Assembly: GCA_030532515.1 (NCBI GenBank)
Contig: JAUNKY010000005.1
Span: forward strand, 29,990 to 93,989
Source of the DNA: Actinomycetaceae bacterium
Lineage (GTDB): Bacteria > Actinomycetota > Actinomycetes > Actinomycetales > Actinomycetaceae
DNA length: 64,000 nucleotides
Reading direction: 5' to 3'
Shown piece by piece: positions 8,944 through 18,634 of the stretch (its first letter is position 1; every line of letters starts with the position of its first letter). The notes under the pieces were generated by a model. The model saw only the letters and a program-made list of their open reading frames with translations. It did not search any database and was not told the origin of the DNA. Both the position numbers and the translations under genes were made by a program.

Positions 8944-9030
8944 AAGAATAGTCTAACTGGCAACCGGGTTTTTCTGTATTAAAGCTCCCGCCAGGTAGCC
9001 AACTGGGGGCATCGAAACTAGACTGAAGTT

Positions 9031-9348
9031 ATGAAAGCTGTGCGAGACTGTGAACTAACTGGGTGTACTAATCCAGCTGTAGCCACCCTAACCTACAACT
9101 ACAGTGAGTCTACTGCCGTAATCGGACCGCTGCCGACACATAAGCAGCCTTACACTACGGAACTATGCCACCAGCACGCAATGAAGTTTAACGTGCCACA
9201 GGGGTGGACGGTGATCCGTTTAGATTATTCGCAAGAACCACCGCAACCTTCTCAAGCAGATTTAAGTGCCTTGGCAGAGTCAATTATTGAAGCTGCCCGC
9301 CGACATCGCATTGATATTCCGCGCAAACCCTATCAAGCGGACTATTAG
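9031..9348 (+). CDS. DUF3499 family protein
   Basis: A 105-residue protein starting at ATG 9031. Cysteines at CELTGCTNPA and a later ELCHQHA form a likely small zinc-ribbon-like unit, followed by VPQGWTVIRL. This is the pattern of the actinobacterial DUF3499 family (Rv3258c in M. tuberculosis). The family has no established function but is constantly found between whiB2 and mtrA genes. It is divergent from the zincin-like gene. Confidence 0.85.
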   Translation: MKAVRDCELTGCTNPAVATLTYNYSESTAVIGPLPTHKQPYTTELCHQHAMKFNVPQGWTVIRLDYSQEPPQPSQADLSALAESIIEAARRHRIDIPRKPYQADY

Positions 9349-9512
9349 ACGGGGAAAATCGCTGGGGAGAGGGCAAGTCTCCATATGAGAGCAGCTGAAA
9401 TCGCCTGGCAAACGCATGTTCCGATACGAAAGCGCCTGAAAACTAGGGAAATCTGAAAGACACATTAAAAAACACTCAGCAAAAATAACGAATCCGTGAC
9501 AAAATCATAACT
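9349..9512 (+). promoter_or_regulatory. Intergenic region upstream of mtrA
   Basis: This 164-bp gap precedes mtrA. No purine-rich ribosome site is visible directly before ATG 9513, so initiation may be leaderless or weak. Three short similar stretches (GAAAATCGCTGG, GAAATCGCCTGG, GAAAGCGCCTGA) are spread unevenly over it. No clear promoter pair can be chosen. Confidence 0.25.
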
Positions 9513-10199
9513 ATGACAGCAAAAGTACTAGTCGTAGATGACGATACTGCTTTGGCAGAAATGATCGGGATCGTTTTAGAAACCGAAGGATACAGCGTAG
9601 TTTACTGCCACGCCGGCGACAAAGCGATTGAAACCTTTGTAGAATGCCAGCCGGACCTAGTCCTATTAGACGTAATGCTACCGGGCTTAGACGGCATTGA
9701 AATTTGCTCGTTAATCCGCCAAAAATCGGATGTTCCCATCGTCATGCTCACTGCTCGTTCCGACACCGCTGACGTTGTCGCCGGTTTAGAAGCCGGAGCC
9801 GACGACTACGTGCCAAAACCTTTTAAACCAAAAGAACTGATTGCCCGCGTGAAAGCGCGCCTGCGCGGCCGCACCGAAGACATTGCCGAAGAACACGTGC
9901 GTTTAGGCGACCTGGTAGTCGATGTTTCCGGACACCAGGTGATGCGTGGCAACGAATCCATTTTACTGACCCCGCTGGAATTTGATTTGCTGGTGGCGCT
10001 GGGGCGCTCTCCGTGGAAAGTGTTCTCTCGTGAAGAACTCTTAGAAACCGTCTGGGGTTATCGCCATGCAGCGGACACCCGGTTAGTGAATGTCCACGTC
10101 CAGCGTCTACGCGCCAAGATTGAACGCGACCCAGAACATCCGGAAATCGTCATCACTGTACGTGGGGTTGGCTACCGAGCCGGAGCTGCAGTTTCTTGA
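9513..10199 (+). CDS. mtrA: MtrA, OmpR-family response regulator
   Basis: A 228-residue two-component regulator. The receiver domain has the acidic pocket VVDDD (D9-D11), phosphoacceptor D53 in LLDVMLPG, T80 and K102 in PKPF. The C-terminal winged helix ends VNVHVQRLRAKIE and TVRGVGYRAG. The identity follows from sequence and from its place before mtrB and lpqB. In actinobacteria MtrA controls cell-wall hydrolases, division and replication genes in response to MtrB. The mtrA stop overlaps the mtrB start. Confidence 0.95.
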   Translation: MTAKVLVVDDDTALAEMIGIVLETEGYSVVYCHAGDKAIETFVECQPDLVLLDVMLPGLDGIEICSLIRQKSDVPIVMLTARSDTADVVAGLEAGADDYVPKPFKPKELIARVKARLRGRTEDIAEEHVRLGDLVVDVSGHQVMRGNESILLTPLEFDLLVALGRSPWKVFSREELLETVWGYRHAADTRLVNVHVQRLRAKIERDPEHPEIVITVRGVGYRAGAAVS

Positions 10200-11812
10200 G
10201 TATTGAAGCGGTAACTGAACAGCCAGTTGACGCGCGCGGAAATATCTTCACTCGGGTAAAGAAACTTCTGAAAGAATCCCTTTCCGTCCGCGTCTCCGTT
10301 GGCATGGCAGTTACCGTTATCAGCATCCTGGCACTGCTGGTAGTTGGCGTAACCTGGCAGGTACAAAACTCGATTTTCGAACAGCGCCGCGAGCAAATCC
10401 TAGAAGACGCTTCGGTCACCATCAACCAGGTGCAAACTGCTTTCTCACAATCAACTGCATCAACTACCGACCAGGTCCAAAACCTTGCAAACCAGCTGAT
10501 TTCTTCCCTGCGCGCCACTAAATCTGGCTCTGGGGTAGTTACCACCATGCTGCTTCGTTCGCCGCAGGCCCCCACGACCTTTGCCATCAACGAGTTAATC
10601 GACCGTGACCTGGTAGAAGTGATCACCCCGGAACTACGCGAAGCAATGGCCCAAGGAAAAGGACAGTTCTACCAGTCCGTAGCCATTAAAGATGCGAAGG
10701 GCAACGAAAGCCCCGGGATTATCGTCGGTGCCACCGTAGTACTCCCTTTGGCTGGACAGTATGAGCTCTATACGGTGTATTCGCTGGCAGATGAACAAGA
10801 CACCATCACCTTAATGACCCAGAGCCTAATCTTCGGAACCATTCCTGTGGTGATTTTCCTTGGCATCGGCATCCTTTGGGTACTTTACAATATGCTCCGC
10901 CCAGTGCGCGTTACCGCTGAAGCCGCCCAAGAACTGGCTAAAGGCGACCTTTCCGTACGCGTGGAACTTAAAGGTGAGGATGAGATGGCGCAACTGGCAA
11001 AATCCTTCAACTTCATGGCGCAATCCTTATCAAACCAAATTGCCGAATACGACGAGCTTTCTAAACTCCAGCAACGCTTTGTCTCAGACGTCTCCCACGA
11101 ACTGCGTACGCCCCTAACTACCATTCGCATGGCTGAAGAAATCATCTACGACGAACGCGACTCTATGAGCACGCCAGTAGCTCGCTCAGCAGAACTTCTA
11201 CACAGCCAAGTGGATCGATTTGAAAAAATGCTGGCAGACCTACTGGAAATCTCCCGCCACGATTCACATACCGCGCAACTAGAAGCTGAAGTTTCAGACA
11301 TCAAGGAACTCACTCGCAAAGTGGTGGAAGCTGACCGGGCCTTGGCTAATCGCCTGGGAGTTGAAGTGATTATCGATGCCCCGCAGCCACGCTACACCGC
11401 CTACATGGATAGCCGGCGAATGGAACGGGTACTGCGTAATTTCTTAGTTAATGCGATTGAACATGCGGAAGGTAAACCGGTGGTAATCAGGATCGCTTCC
11501 AATGAAGAAGCCACCAGCGTGCGCGTACGCGACTTTGGAGTGGGAATGAGTGAAGATACGGCTTCGCGCGTATTTGACCGTTTCTTCCGCGCTGACCCAG
11601 CCCGCACCCGTACTACCGGTGGAACCGGCCTGGGCCTATCGATTGCCGCCGAAGACGTAGCCCTTCACCGCGGGCAGGTGGAAGCCACTGGCAAACTTGG
11701 AGAAGGCAGCGTATTCATGGTGACTTTACCGCGTAGCGCTAATGCGCAGATCATTTCTGCAGCCCTGCCACTTTGGGAAGAAGAGACTCCTGTGGGAGAA
11801 GCCGATGCGTAA
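10196..11812 (+). CDS. mtrB: MtrB, sensor histidine kinase
   Basis: A 538-residue membrane kinase. Start TTG 10196 overlaps the mtrA stop (TTGA), suggesting translational coupling. A first membrane helix lies at about 40-60, a sensor region at about 60-205 and a second helix at about 208-230. A HAMP linker runs to about 285 (LRPVRVTAEAAQELAKGDLS). The H-box VSDVSHELRTPL has phosphoacceptor His301. N, G1 and G2 boxes follow (NFLVNAIEHA, RDFGVGM, GGTGLGLSIA). It autophosphorylates and passes phosphate to MtrA. LpqB, encoded next, is thought to modulate it. Confidence 0.95.
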   Translation: MSIEAVTEQPVDARGNIFTRVKKLLKESLSVRVSVGMAVTVISILALLVVGVTWQVQNSIFEQRREQILEDASVTINQVQTAFSQSTASTTDQVQNLANQLISSLRATKSGSGVVTTMLLRSPQAPTTFAINELIDRDLVEVITPELREAMAQGKGQFYQSVAIKDAKGNESPGIIVGATVVLPLAGQYELYTVYSLADEQDTITLMTQSLIFGTIPVVIFLGIGILWVLYNMLRPVRVTAEAAQELAKGDLSVRVELKGEDEMAQLAKSFNFMAQSLSNQIAEYDELSKLQQRFVSDVSHELRTPLTTIRMAEEIIYDERDSMSTPVARSAELLHSQVDRFEKMLADLLEISRHDSHTAQLEAEVSDIKELTRKVVEADRALANRLGVEVIIDAPQPRYTAYMDSRRMERVLRNFLVNAIEHAEGKPVVIRIASNEEATSVRVRDFGVGMSEDTASRVFDRFFRADPARTRTTGGTGLGLSIAAEDVALHRGQVEATGKLGEGSVFMVTLPRSANAQIISAALPLWEEETPVGEADA

Positions 11813-13460
11813 TCATAGAACTGCCATTACCGCCCTCGGACTGATGCTACTGCTCTCTGCCTGCCAAACCCTGCCAACTTCCGGCCCGGTAACTGCTTTC
11901 GAACTGCAGGAAAACGATTCTGCATCACTGGTACTTAAAGGCTTCGGACCGGTGCAAGATGCAGAGGCAGACACCATCGTCCGCGACTTCTTACGTGCTA
12001 CGGCAGCTGGCTGGTCAGACGATTTCCAGGTGGCACGTTCTTACTTAACTGAAGAAGCCCAACGAAACTGGAAGCCAGATACCTCTGTCTACGTCTATTC
12101 TGACGATTATCCGCCGCTAATTTCATATGACGGTGAAAAGAAAATTACGGCGGCTACCCGCGTTGAAGCTTCCGTAAGTAAAGATGGGCGCTACCAGATT
12201 GAGAAGACTAACTCGGTGTACACGTCTGAGTTTATTTTGGAACGCGACGCGCAAAACCAGTGGCGGATTGCCAGCTTGCCTGATGGCGCGGTGATTTCCG
12301 AGACCTCGTTCCGCGCCGCTTTCCAACGCAGTTCCGTCTTTTTCCCCTCAACTGACCGGCGCACCCTGGTGGCAGATCACCGCTGGTTCCCCCGCCGGAG
12401 GTTAGCTTCGCATTTGATGCAGGCGATTTTGGCGGGCCCGTCTGAGGCAATCGCTCCAGCAGTTATTAACGCGGCTCCCGAAGGCGCAGTTTTACCGCTG
12501 CAGAACGTGGAAGTGCGAGATTCGATTGCAGAAGTTGATGTAGAGGGATCTGGACTGGGTACTGAGAGCGCTCAGCTGTTATTCAAGTGGCAGGTCAGCG
12601 CGACGTTACTGCAAGTTTCCAACGTTTCAGACGTGCGGATTCGCATTAATGGGGTGCTGATTTCCGAACAGGCGGTGCCCACCGGGCCGGCGTGGGCATT
12701 AGATACGCTCTTGAGTCTTTCTAAAGACGGAATTATCCGCGATAGAGAAGGTAAACGCGACATTGTGCTCAGTGCCAGCCAGCTGGGTGAGGGGGCCGTG
12801 ACAGCCCCTTCGCGCGGTCCGTTAGAGGATTCGCAGGTGGCATATATTCAAGGTGGCAATAAGCTGCTGGTGGTGGGGAAGAGTTCCCAACCCGTGCAAA
12901 TTTACGAGGGCGCCGGACTCACTTCTCTTTCCGTTGACCGCGCTAACTGGGTGTGGACGGTATCGAAAGGCAAAATTGTGGTGGTGCGCTCGGGCGCAGA
13001 GCCGCTACTATTCGAGTCTCCTTTCGGCGCTGCCGAGCCGATTGTGGCGGTACGGGTCTCTCCGGATGGTGCCCGCCTGCTAGTAATGCGCGGGGGAGCT
13101 ACCCCGACTGTGGGAGTGCTTCCGATTCGTAGGAATACGGATGCGCGCCCCAGTGGCTTAGGAAATTTGGAGCTGCTACATGTGGGAGCCGGGCGCGTTT
13201 TAGATGTGACTTGGGCGGGAAATGAAACGGTGGCGGTTTTACAAGCTGAAGCAGATAACCGCTATGTGCTGATTTCACAGCTGGGGGCTAATAGTGAGCG
13301 TGTCCGCGCCCCTGGGAAAGCCCAGCGCATTAGTGGTGGGGCTTCACCGCAGTACCTGTTGTTGGAAACCTCAGAGGGCAAGTACTATGTGAGGACCGGG
13401 TCACTGTGGAATGCTTTGGCGGCTCCTTCTGACATTCGTTTCCGCGCTTTCCCACATTAG
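11805..13460 (+). CDS. lpqB: LpqB, lipoprotein partner of MtrAB
   Basis: The start is ATG 11805, after GGGAGAAG and overlapping the mtrB stop by 8 bases; an upstream in-frame start at 11742 would lie far inside mtrB. The 551-residue product has a lipoprotein signal ending LLLSAC, so Cys20 is the lipid-modified residue. The mature part has the GerMN-like domain (about 190-310) and a beta-propeller-like C-terminal half, as in LpqB. LpqB proteins bind the extracytoplasmic part of MtrB and affect its output. Confidence 0.93.
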   Translation: MRNHRTAITALGLMLLLSACQTLPTSGPVTAFELQENDSASLVLKGFGPVQDAEADTIVRDFLRATAAGWSDDFQVARSYLTEEAQRNWKPDTSVYVYSDDYPPLISYDGEKKITAATRVEASVSKDGRYQIEKTNSVYTSEFILERDAQNQWRIASLPDGAVISETSFRAAFQRSSVFFPSTDRRTLVADHRWFPRRRLASHLMQAILAGPSEAIAPAVINAAPEGAVLPLQNVEVRDSIAEVDVEGSGLGTESAQLLFKWQVSATLLQVSNVSDVRIRINGVLISEQAVPTGPAWALDTLLSLSKDGIIRDREGKRDIVLSASQLGEGAVTAPSRGPLEDSQVAYIQGGNKLLVVGKSSQPVQIYEGAGLTSLSVDRANWVWTVSKGKIVVVRSGAEPLLFESPFGAAEPIVAVRVSPDGARLLVMRGGATPTVGVLPIRRNTDARPSGLGNLELLHVGAGRVLDVTWAGNETVAVLQAEADNRYVLISQLGANSERVRAPGKAQRISGGASPQYLLLETSEGKYYVRTGSLWNALAAPSDIRFRAFPH

Positions 13461-13536
13461 AGGCTTTGTGACCGGGGCTAACCCAGGCTATCCACAGGGG
13501 GTAGTTTTTGGAAACTGCCCGTGAAAAACTCAAACT
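13461..13536 (+). promoter_or_regulatory. lpqB-comF intergenic region with small hairpin
   Basis: GGGTAGTTT (13499-13507) can pair with AAACTGCCC (13512-13520) over a TTGG loop. No run of T follows, so this is not a clear terminator. No Shine-Dalgarno sequence lies before the comF start. Confidence 0.3.
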
Positions 13537-14265
13537 ATGAGTTGGAAGCAGGTTTTAGAGCAGCTAGCGAAACTACTTTTTCCCACCCAGTGCGTGGGCT
13601 GCGCAGAGTGGGGAAGTCACTTATGCGTGAAGTGTTTTGCTGAGTCGTTAGCTCAGAGTCGCTATTTTAGATTTACTTCTGAGGAGGGGCAAAGCTACCC
13701 GGGCGTTTCATTCGGAGATTATCGGGGAGTCTTACGGCAGACAATTATTGCCGCTAAACACGATGAAGTGCTAGATTTTTCCACCTGGGTTTTTGCAGCT
13801 GGTGAACTGCTGGGAGAAACTTTATTGACCGCCCCTGGATTTAGGGAAGTGCCAGCTTTAGTTGTACCGATTCCTTCGGGGAAGAAGCGGGTACGCCGGC
13901 GCATGTTAGTAACCCCTACGCTCGCTCGCGGGGTAGTGTCTGGTTTAGATAATTTCGGGATGGAAACCTCGTTTGAGGTGGGGCTGGCTTTAGCGTCATC
14001 TGAAACTACTTTGCTGCCGACTCTGTTTATGCCTGTTAGAGAGCTGTTGGGAACTGGTGTGTCTCAGCAGGGGCTGGGCGCGAAAGCCCGGTCGCGTACC
14101 AAGCGGGGAAGTATGGTTGCTTCCCCGGTTGTAAACGGACAAAAAGTCATCTTAGTTGACGATGTGTTAACAACGGGGGCTACTATGCGCGAAGGTGTGC
14201 GGGCAGTAGCGAAAGCTGGTGGGGAAGTGGTGGCAGTTGTTTGCTTAGCAGATTTACAACGTTAA
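13537..14265 (+). CDS. comF: ComF family phosphoribosyltransferase-like protein
   Basis: A 242-residue protein with the N-terminal zinc-binding double CxxC (C19, C22, C30, C33). Its C-terminal type I phosphoribosyltransferase domain has the PRPP-binding loop VILVDDVLTTGATMREG (about residues 206-222). ComF proteins support DNA uptake in competent bacteria and are often kept in non-competent actinobacteria with unclear function. The gene precedes the structured leader and hpf, the same order as Rv3242c-Rv3241c. Confidence 0.88.
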   Translation: MSWKQVLEQLAKLLFPTQCVGCAEWGSHLCVKCFAESLAQSRYFRFTSEEGQSYPGVSFGDYRGVLRQTIIAAKHDEVLDFSTWVFAAGELLGETLLTAPGFREVPALVVPIPSGKKRVRRRMLVTPTLARGVVSGLDNFGMETSFEVGLALASSETTLLPTLFMPVRELLGTGVSQQGLGAKARSRTKRGSMVASPVVNGQKVILVDDVLTTGATMREGVRAVAKAGGEVVAVVCLADLQR

Positions 14266-14297
14266 GTTATTTCGTGATGCGCGCCACCAAAGTTTGG

Positions 14298-14460
14298 TAT
14301 GATTGACGTAATCCTCCACAGAGAAGTGGAGACGACAGGTGAAATGAGGTGATTGCCTTAAGTTAAGCCTGGGGCAGATTAGTTACCAGGTATTTACCAT
14401 TCGTCGGGGTGCGTCCCCGTTAAAAGTCCGGGGAGAAACCCCCTTTAGAATCATGGAGGA
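14298..14460 (+). ncRNA. Structured leader, candidate raiA-motif RNA upstream of hpf
   Basis: A -10-like TATGAT lies at 14298-14303. Downstream are these pairings: CTCCAC/GTGGAG (14314-14319 with 14326-14331); GACGA (14331-14335) with TCGTC (14401-14405), continued by GGTGAAAT with ATTTACC around one bulge; CCTGG/CCAGG inside; CGGGG/CCCCG (14405-14409 with 14415-14419); and GGGG/CCCC (14430-14433 with 14439-14442). TGCC before the inner helix can pair with GGCA in its loop, a possible pseudoknot. The raiA-motif RNA class is known from Firmicutes and Actinobacteria next to raiA/hpf and comF genes, so context fits well. Family membership is inferred, not tested. Confidence 0.55.
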
Positions 14461-14464
14461 AACC

Positions 14465-15115
14465 ATGGATATCACTGTTGTTGGTCGTAATGCCGAAATT
14501 CACCCTAATTTCCGTGCTTATGTCGAAGAAAAGGTTGCGAAGGTAACGCAATATTATCCACGTGCTCAGCGTATCGATGTTGAACTAACGCATGAGCGTA
14601 ATCCTCGCCAGGCAGAAACTGCAGAACGTATTGAACTTACCGTATTTGGTAAAGGTCCGATCATCCGCGCTGAAGCCTCAAGCTCTGATCGCCACGCTGC
14701 CGTGGACATTGCAGTAGGTAAACTTTTTGAACGTCTGCGTCGCGCTCGTGACCGCGCTAAGGACCATCGTCGTCGCTACGATCACCCAATCGCTGTTGAT
14801 CTGGGTGGGATCGTTCCAGATGAAGTGGAAGTTGAAGAAACTCCAACGCCAGATGAAAACTTGCGTTCGGCTGCGGATTTGAAGCCGGGTGAAGTTCGCG
14901 AAGAACAGTTCGGTGATTCTCCAGTGATTGTTCGCCAAAAGCTTCATGAAGCAGAGCCAATGACGGTTGACCAAGCTCTTTACCAGATGGAACTGGTAGG
15001 CCACCCCTTCTTCCTCTTCGTCGATGCGGAAACCGGACAGCCTTGTGTGGTTTACCATCGTGAAGGTTGGACTTACGGCGTAATCCGTTTGAATACAGTG
15101 ATTGCCGCTGAATAA
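14465..15115 (+). CDS. hpf: Ribosome hibernation promoting factor, long form (HPF/RaiA)
   Basis: The start is placed at ATG 14465 because GGAGG at 14455-14459 is spaced correctly for it; an in-frame ATG at 14453 lacks a site. The 216-residue product has the N-terminal S30AE domain (MDITVVGRNAEIHPNF, about 1-100), a charged linker, and the C-terminal dimerisation domain (about 155-216) with MELVGHPFFLFVDAETG. Long HPF binds the 30S decoding region and pairs 70S ribosomes into inactive 100S dimers in stationary phase. It is preceded by an RNA leader and followed by a strong terminator. Confidence 0.95.
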   Translation: MDITVVGRNAEIHPNFRAYVEEKVAKVTQYYPRAQRIDVELTHERNPRQAETAERIELTVFGKGPIIRAEASSSDRHAAVDIAVGKLFERLRRARDRAKDHRRRYDHPIAVDLGGIVPDEVEVEETPTPDENLRSAADLKPGEVREEQFGDSPVIVRQKLHEAEPMTVDQALYQMELVGHPFFLFVDAETGQPCVVYHREGWTYGVIRLNTVIAAE

Positions 15116-15122
15116 GATAACT

Positions 15123-15165
15123 AAATAGTTGTGGGGCAGCTTTAAAAGCTGCCCCACAACTATTT
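15123..15165. terminator. Bidirectional rho-independent terminator between hpf and secA
   Basis: A perfect 21-bp inverted repeat around one base: AAATAGTTGTGGGGCAGCTTT, then A, then its complement. T-rich ends are present on both strands, so it can end hpf (plus) and secA (minus). Confidence 0.92.
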
Positions 15166-15185
15166 ACGGGTTGAACTTAAACCGT

Positions 15186-17933
15186 CTACTTACGCTTCCG
15201 ACGCTGCTGACGGTTCTTCTTCGGTTCGCTATTTGCTTCAGCTGGGCCAGAGGTAGTCATTTTACCCAGGTGTGCCTGTCCGGTATCACCCATTACGTTA
15301 GCTGCATTCGGAGCAGCCAGGTTCCGCTTCTGTTCTTCCTTGGCAGTTTCTACCATGGCATCCATCTGCTTACGAAGTTCCTCTTGCTGCTGCTGGTATG
15401 CCAGCTCGAACTGGCGGGCGTATGAGAATGCTTGGATTACTGACTCTTCGCGAATGCGTTCCATCATGGCCGTGAACATTTGTGCGCCTTCTTCACCGTA
15501 TTCCACCAGTGGATCGCGCTGACCCATTGCACGCAGACCAATACCTTCCTTCAGGTAATCCATCTCGTACAGGTGCTCACGCCACATCCGGTCAACAGTT
15601 GCCAGCACTACGCGACGTTCCAAGACACGCATAGGTTCTTCACCCAACTGGGCAACGGCCAGTGGATTCTCATTCAGGCTTGCTTCCAAACGATCGTATT
15701 CCGCCTTGATATCTTCGGTGTATTCGAAGACGAAGTCAGCGGTAGAAACTGCGTGATCTCCGCCGGCAGCTTCCACGATATCGCTTGGCATAATGGTAGC
15801 GGGGTAGATATTGCGCATGGATTCGATCAGTTCGTCGAAGTCCAGTTCATTCGTCTCTGGGTTGTAGCTTTCGCTAACTACGTTGGTGACGATGAACTCC
15901 ATGAAACGCTTTAGCTGTGGTTCCATGTTTTCACCGTTCAAAACGCGATTACGTTCGTTGTAGATAGTTTCGCGCTGCCCGGTCATCACATCGTCGTACT
16001 TCAAAACGTTCTTACGGATTTCGAAGTTGCGACCTTCAACTTGGCTTTGCGCCGAAGCAATTGAGCGAGAAACGATCTTTGACTCTAACGGCATATCTGC
16101 TGGATAGGCGCCTGAAGCCATGATGCGTTGGGCTAGTCCAGAGTTGATCAGTCGCATCAGGTCATCTTCCATCGACAGATAGAAGCGGGATTCGCCCGGG
16201 TCACCCTGACGTCCGGAACGACCACGCAACTGGTTGTCGATACGGCGAGATTCGTGGCGTTCCGTTCCCAGCACGTAAAGTCCGCCCAGTTCCAGAACTT
16301 CATCGTGTTCAGCAGCTACGGCGTTGCGAGCGCGTTCTAACGCCAATGGCCATTCTGCTTCATAGGCTTCGGAATCTTCCTTTGGATCCAGACCGCGCGC
16401 ATTCATTTCAGAAACAGCGATATGTTCGGGGTTACCACCAAGCATAATGTCGGTACCACGACCCGCCATGTTGGTTGCTACCGTCACAGCACCCTTACGG
16501 CCTGCCATTGCAACTACCGCCGCTTCGCGCTTATGCTGTTTGGCATTTAGCACTTCGTGGGGAACGCCGCGTTCTTTAAGCAGTTTAGAAACCAGTTCTG
16601 ACTTTTCAACGGAAGTGGTACCCACCAAAACTGGCTGTCCCTTGCGGTGACGCTCCACAATATCGTTGATAACTGCCTTCATCTTCCCCTCGAAGGTGGG
16701 GTAGATCAAGTCAGGCTGGTCGATACGAATCATCGGGCGGTTCGTAGGGATTGGGATAACGCCAATCTTATAGGTAGATACGAACTCTGCTGCTTCGGTT
16801 TCAGCAGTACCGGTCATGCCGGCGCGAGAGCCTTCTGGGTAAAGTCGGAAGTAGTTCTGCAAGGTAATGGTTGCCAGCGTCTGGTTCTCAGCCTGGATTT
16901 CAACATTTTCCTTGGCTTCAATTGCCTGGTGCATACCTTCGTTGTAACGACGCCCTGGCAGTACACGGCCGGTATGTTCGTCGACGATTAACACTTCACC
17001 GTCAGTCACGATGTAATCGCGGTCTTTCTTGAACAGTTCCTTAGCTTTCAAAGCGTTGTTCAAGAAGCCGATAAGCGGAGTGTAAGCAGCGTCGTAGAGG
17101 TTGTCGATTCCCAGTTGGTCTTCGACAAACTCGATGCCTGGCTCCAAAACGCCTACGGTGCGCTTCTTTTCATCAACTTCATAGTCTTCGCCAGCCTGCA
17201 TACGCAACACCAGCTGTGAGAAGGCAGAATACCAAGAGTTAACGTCGCCAGTTGCAGGGCCAGAGATAATCAGTGGGGTACGGGCTTCGTCAATCAGAAT
17301 CGAGTCAACTTCGTCGACGATCACGTAGTTGTGGCCGCGCTGTACCATTTCTTCGGGAACCTGCGCCATGTTGTCGCGCAGGTAGTCGAAGCCGAATTCG
17401 TTATTCGTACCGTAGGTAATATCGCAGTTGTACTGTTCGCGGCGTTCCGCTGGGGTTTGGCCAGCCAGGATACAGCCACAGGAAAGGCCCAACCAACGGT
17501 AGACGCGTCCCATGATGTCAGACTGGTAGGAAGCCAGGTAGTCGTTAACGGTAACTACGTGTACACCCTTGCCAGTGAGGGCGCGTAGATAAGAGGGGAG
17601 GGTAGCTACCAGGGTCTTACCTTCACCAGTTTTCATTTCCGCGATGTTGCCCTGGTGTAAGGCGGCACCACCGATAAGCTGCACGCGGAAGTGACGCATT
17701 CCCAGCACACGGTCCGCAGCTTCACGTACGGTGGCAAAAGCTTCTACCAGCAGGTCATCTAGGGTTTCACCTTCGGCTAAACGTTCTTTGAACTCAGCGG
17801 TTTTTGCACGCAGCTCTTCATCAGTGAATTGCTTGAAATCTTCTTCTAAAGCTTCGATCTGATCGGCGATCTGTTCAAGCTTCTTAAGGGTGCGGCCTTC
17901 ACCGATGCGAAGGATTTTGTCGAAAATAGACAC
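15186..17933 (-). CDS. secA: Preprotein translocase ATPase SecA
   Basis: A 915-residue motor protein of the Sec export pathway. Walker A is MKTGEGKT (residues 100-107) and the Walker B region is [29 protein letters not shown] and [20 protein letters not shown] mark the second nucleotide-binding half. The helical scaffold and wing domains follow. The C-terminus is short and basic ([11 protein letters not shown]) without the SecB-type zinc finger, as usual in actinobacterial SecA1. It lies convergent with hpf, as in mycobacteria. Confidence 0.97.
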   Translation of the reverse strand: MSIFDKILRIGEGRTLKKLEQIADQIEALEEDFKQFTDEELRAKTAEFKERLAEGETLDDLLVEAFATVREAADRVLGMRHFRVQLIGGAALHQGNIAEMKTGEGKTLVATLPSYLRALTGKGVHVVTVNDYLASYQSDIMGRVYRWLGLSCGCILAGQTPAERREQYNCDITYGTNNEFGFDYLRDNMAQVPEEMVQRGHNYVIVDEVDSILIDEARTPLIISGPATGDVNSWYSAFSQLVLRMQAGEDYEVDEKKRTVGVLEPGIEFVEDQLGIDNLYDAAYTPLIGFLNNALKAKELFKKDRDYIVTDGEVLIVDEHTGRVLPGRRYNEGMHQAIEAKENVEIQAENQTLATITLQNYFRLYPEGSRAGMTGTAETEAAEFVSTYKIGVIPIPTNRPMIRIDQPDLIYPTFEGKMKAVINDIVERHRKGQPVLVGTTSVEKSELVSKLLKERGVPHEVLNAKQHKREAAVVAMAGRKGAVTVATNMAGRGTDIMLGGNPEHIAVSEMNARGLDPKEDSEAYEAEWPLALERARNAVAAEHDEVLELGGLYVLGTERHESRRIDNQLRGRSGRQGDPGESRFYLSMEDDLMRLINSGLAQRIMASGAYPADMPLESKIVSRSIASAQSQVEGRNFEIRKNVLKYDDVMTGQRETIYNERNRVLNGENMEPQLKRFMEFIVTNVVSESYNPETNELDFDELIESMRNIYPATIMPSDIVEAAGGDHAVSTADFVFEYTEDIKAEYDRLEASLNENPLAVAQLGEEPMRVLERRVVLATVDRMWREHLYEMDYLKEGIGLRAMGQRDPLVEYGEEGAQMFTAMMERIREESVIQAFSYARQFELAYQQQQEELRKQMDAMVETAKEEQKRNLAAPNAANVMGDTGQAHLGKMTTSGPAEANSEPKKNRQQRRKRK

Positions 17934-18084
17934 GATACTCCAAGTTTTCTAACGCGGTTTCCCCGCTATGACACTCATTGGAAACCAGCTTTTGTAAAAC
18001 TACAATCCTTATCTATTGTAGATGTTTTCTTGAAAAACTGGGAGGTGGAGTCCCTAATACTGCTCTGAAGGTAACCTGAGTCAC
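17934..18084 (-). promoter_or_regulatory. Upstream region of secA
   Basis: This 151-bp gap separates secA from the upstream minus-strand gene. A small inverted repeat CTACAAT (about 18000) / ATTGTAG encloses -10-like sequence on the minus strand, so a secA promoter is likely here. The exact hexamers are uncertain. Confidence 0.3.
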
Positions 18085-18618
18085 TTACAGCATCTCTATA
18101 GCTGTTACCACCCATTGGTTTCGCCGAGCCTCTAGGCGGACACACACGGCTACTGTCTTCACTGCAGTGAGTACTGAGTGGGTAGTTTCCACTACTGAGG
18201 CTGAGACAATGCAGATGCGGGAGCTTAAAACCTTTGGCGGGAGACTGCGCGGAGGTTCTCCTTCTAAACGGCGGTTTAGCTCAACTCGTCTTTCCAAAGC
18301 GGTGAAGATTTCCGGAGCTACCCACCGCTGTAACTGGGATGCCGGGCGTTTGCCTAAGAGTACTTCAACTAAAGCGGCAGCTACTGCCCGCGACCACAGT
18401 TTTGGGTCGGGGAGGTAAGTTACCGTGCTTACGGCCGGGTTAGGAAACAGGTGTGGGGAAGGCTCTGGTGTGAAGCGGTTGGCAAAATCCCAAGAAATAT
18501 CAAGAGCCTTCCAGAGGTTCTGCTTTTGCTGCGGGGGTGGCAGAATGTGGGCGGGGAAAGAATCGGCTGACAAAGAGTGCCTTGGAAAAGTGGGGCGCGT
18601 AGCAGTTGCGGTAGACAT
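18085..18618 (-). CDS. Rv3235 family protein
   Basis: A 177-residue soluble protein. The first 70 residues look flexible and proline-rich. The C-terminal half has the fold segment WSRAVAAALVEVLLGKRPASQLQRWV and ends in strands (VAVCVRLEARRNQWVVTAIEML). This matches the Rv3235 family, unstudied small actinobacterial proteins next to secA. It lies 16 bp after the LysM gene and is probably co-transcribed with it. Confidence 0.75.
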   Translation of the reverse strand: MSTATATRPTFPRHSLSADSFPAHILPPPQQKQNLWKALDISWDFANRFTPEPSPHLFPNPAVSTVTYLPDPKLWSRAVAAALVEVLLGKRPASQLQRWVAPEIFTALERRVELNRRLEGEPPRSLPPKVLSSRICIVSASVVETTHSVLTAVKTVAVCVRLEARRNQWVVTAIEML

Positions 18619-18634
18619 GATTAATCCTTTGAAA

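Noticed and set aside
9349..9512. Repeat family GAAA(A)TCGC(C)TGG upstream of mtrA
   Set aside because: The three matches are short, imperfect and irregularly spaced, so chance is likely.
13499..13520. Terminator between lpqB and comF
   Set aside because: The stem has a mismatch-type pair and no T-run follows; too weak to call.
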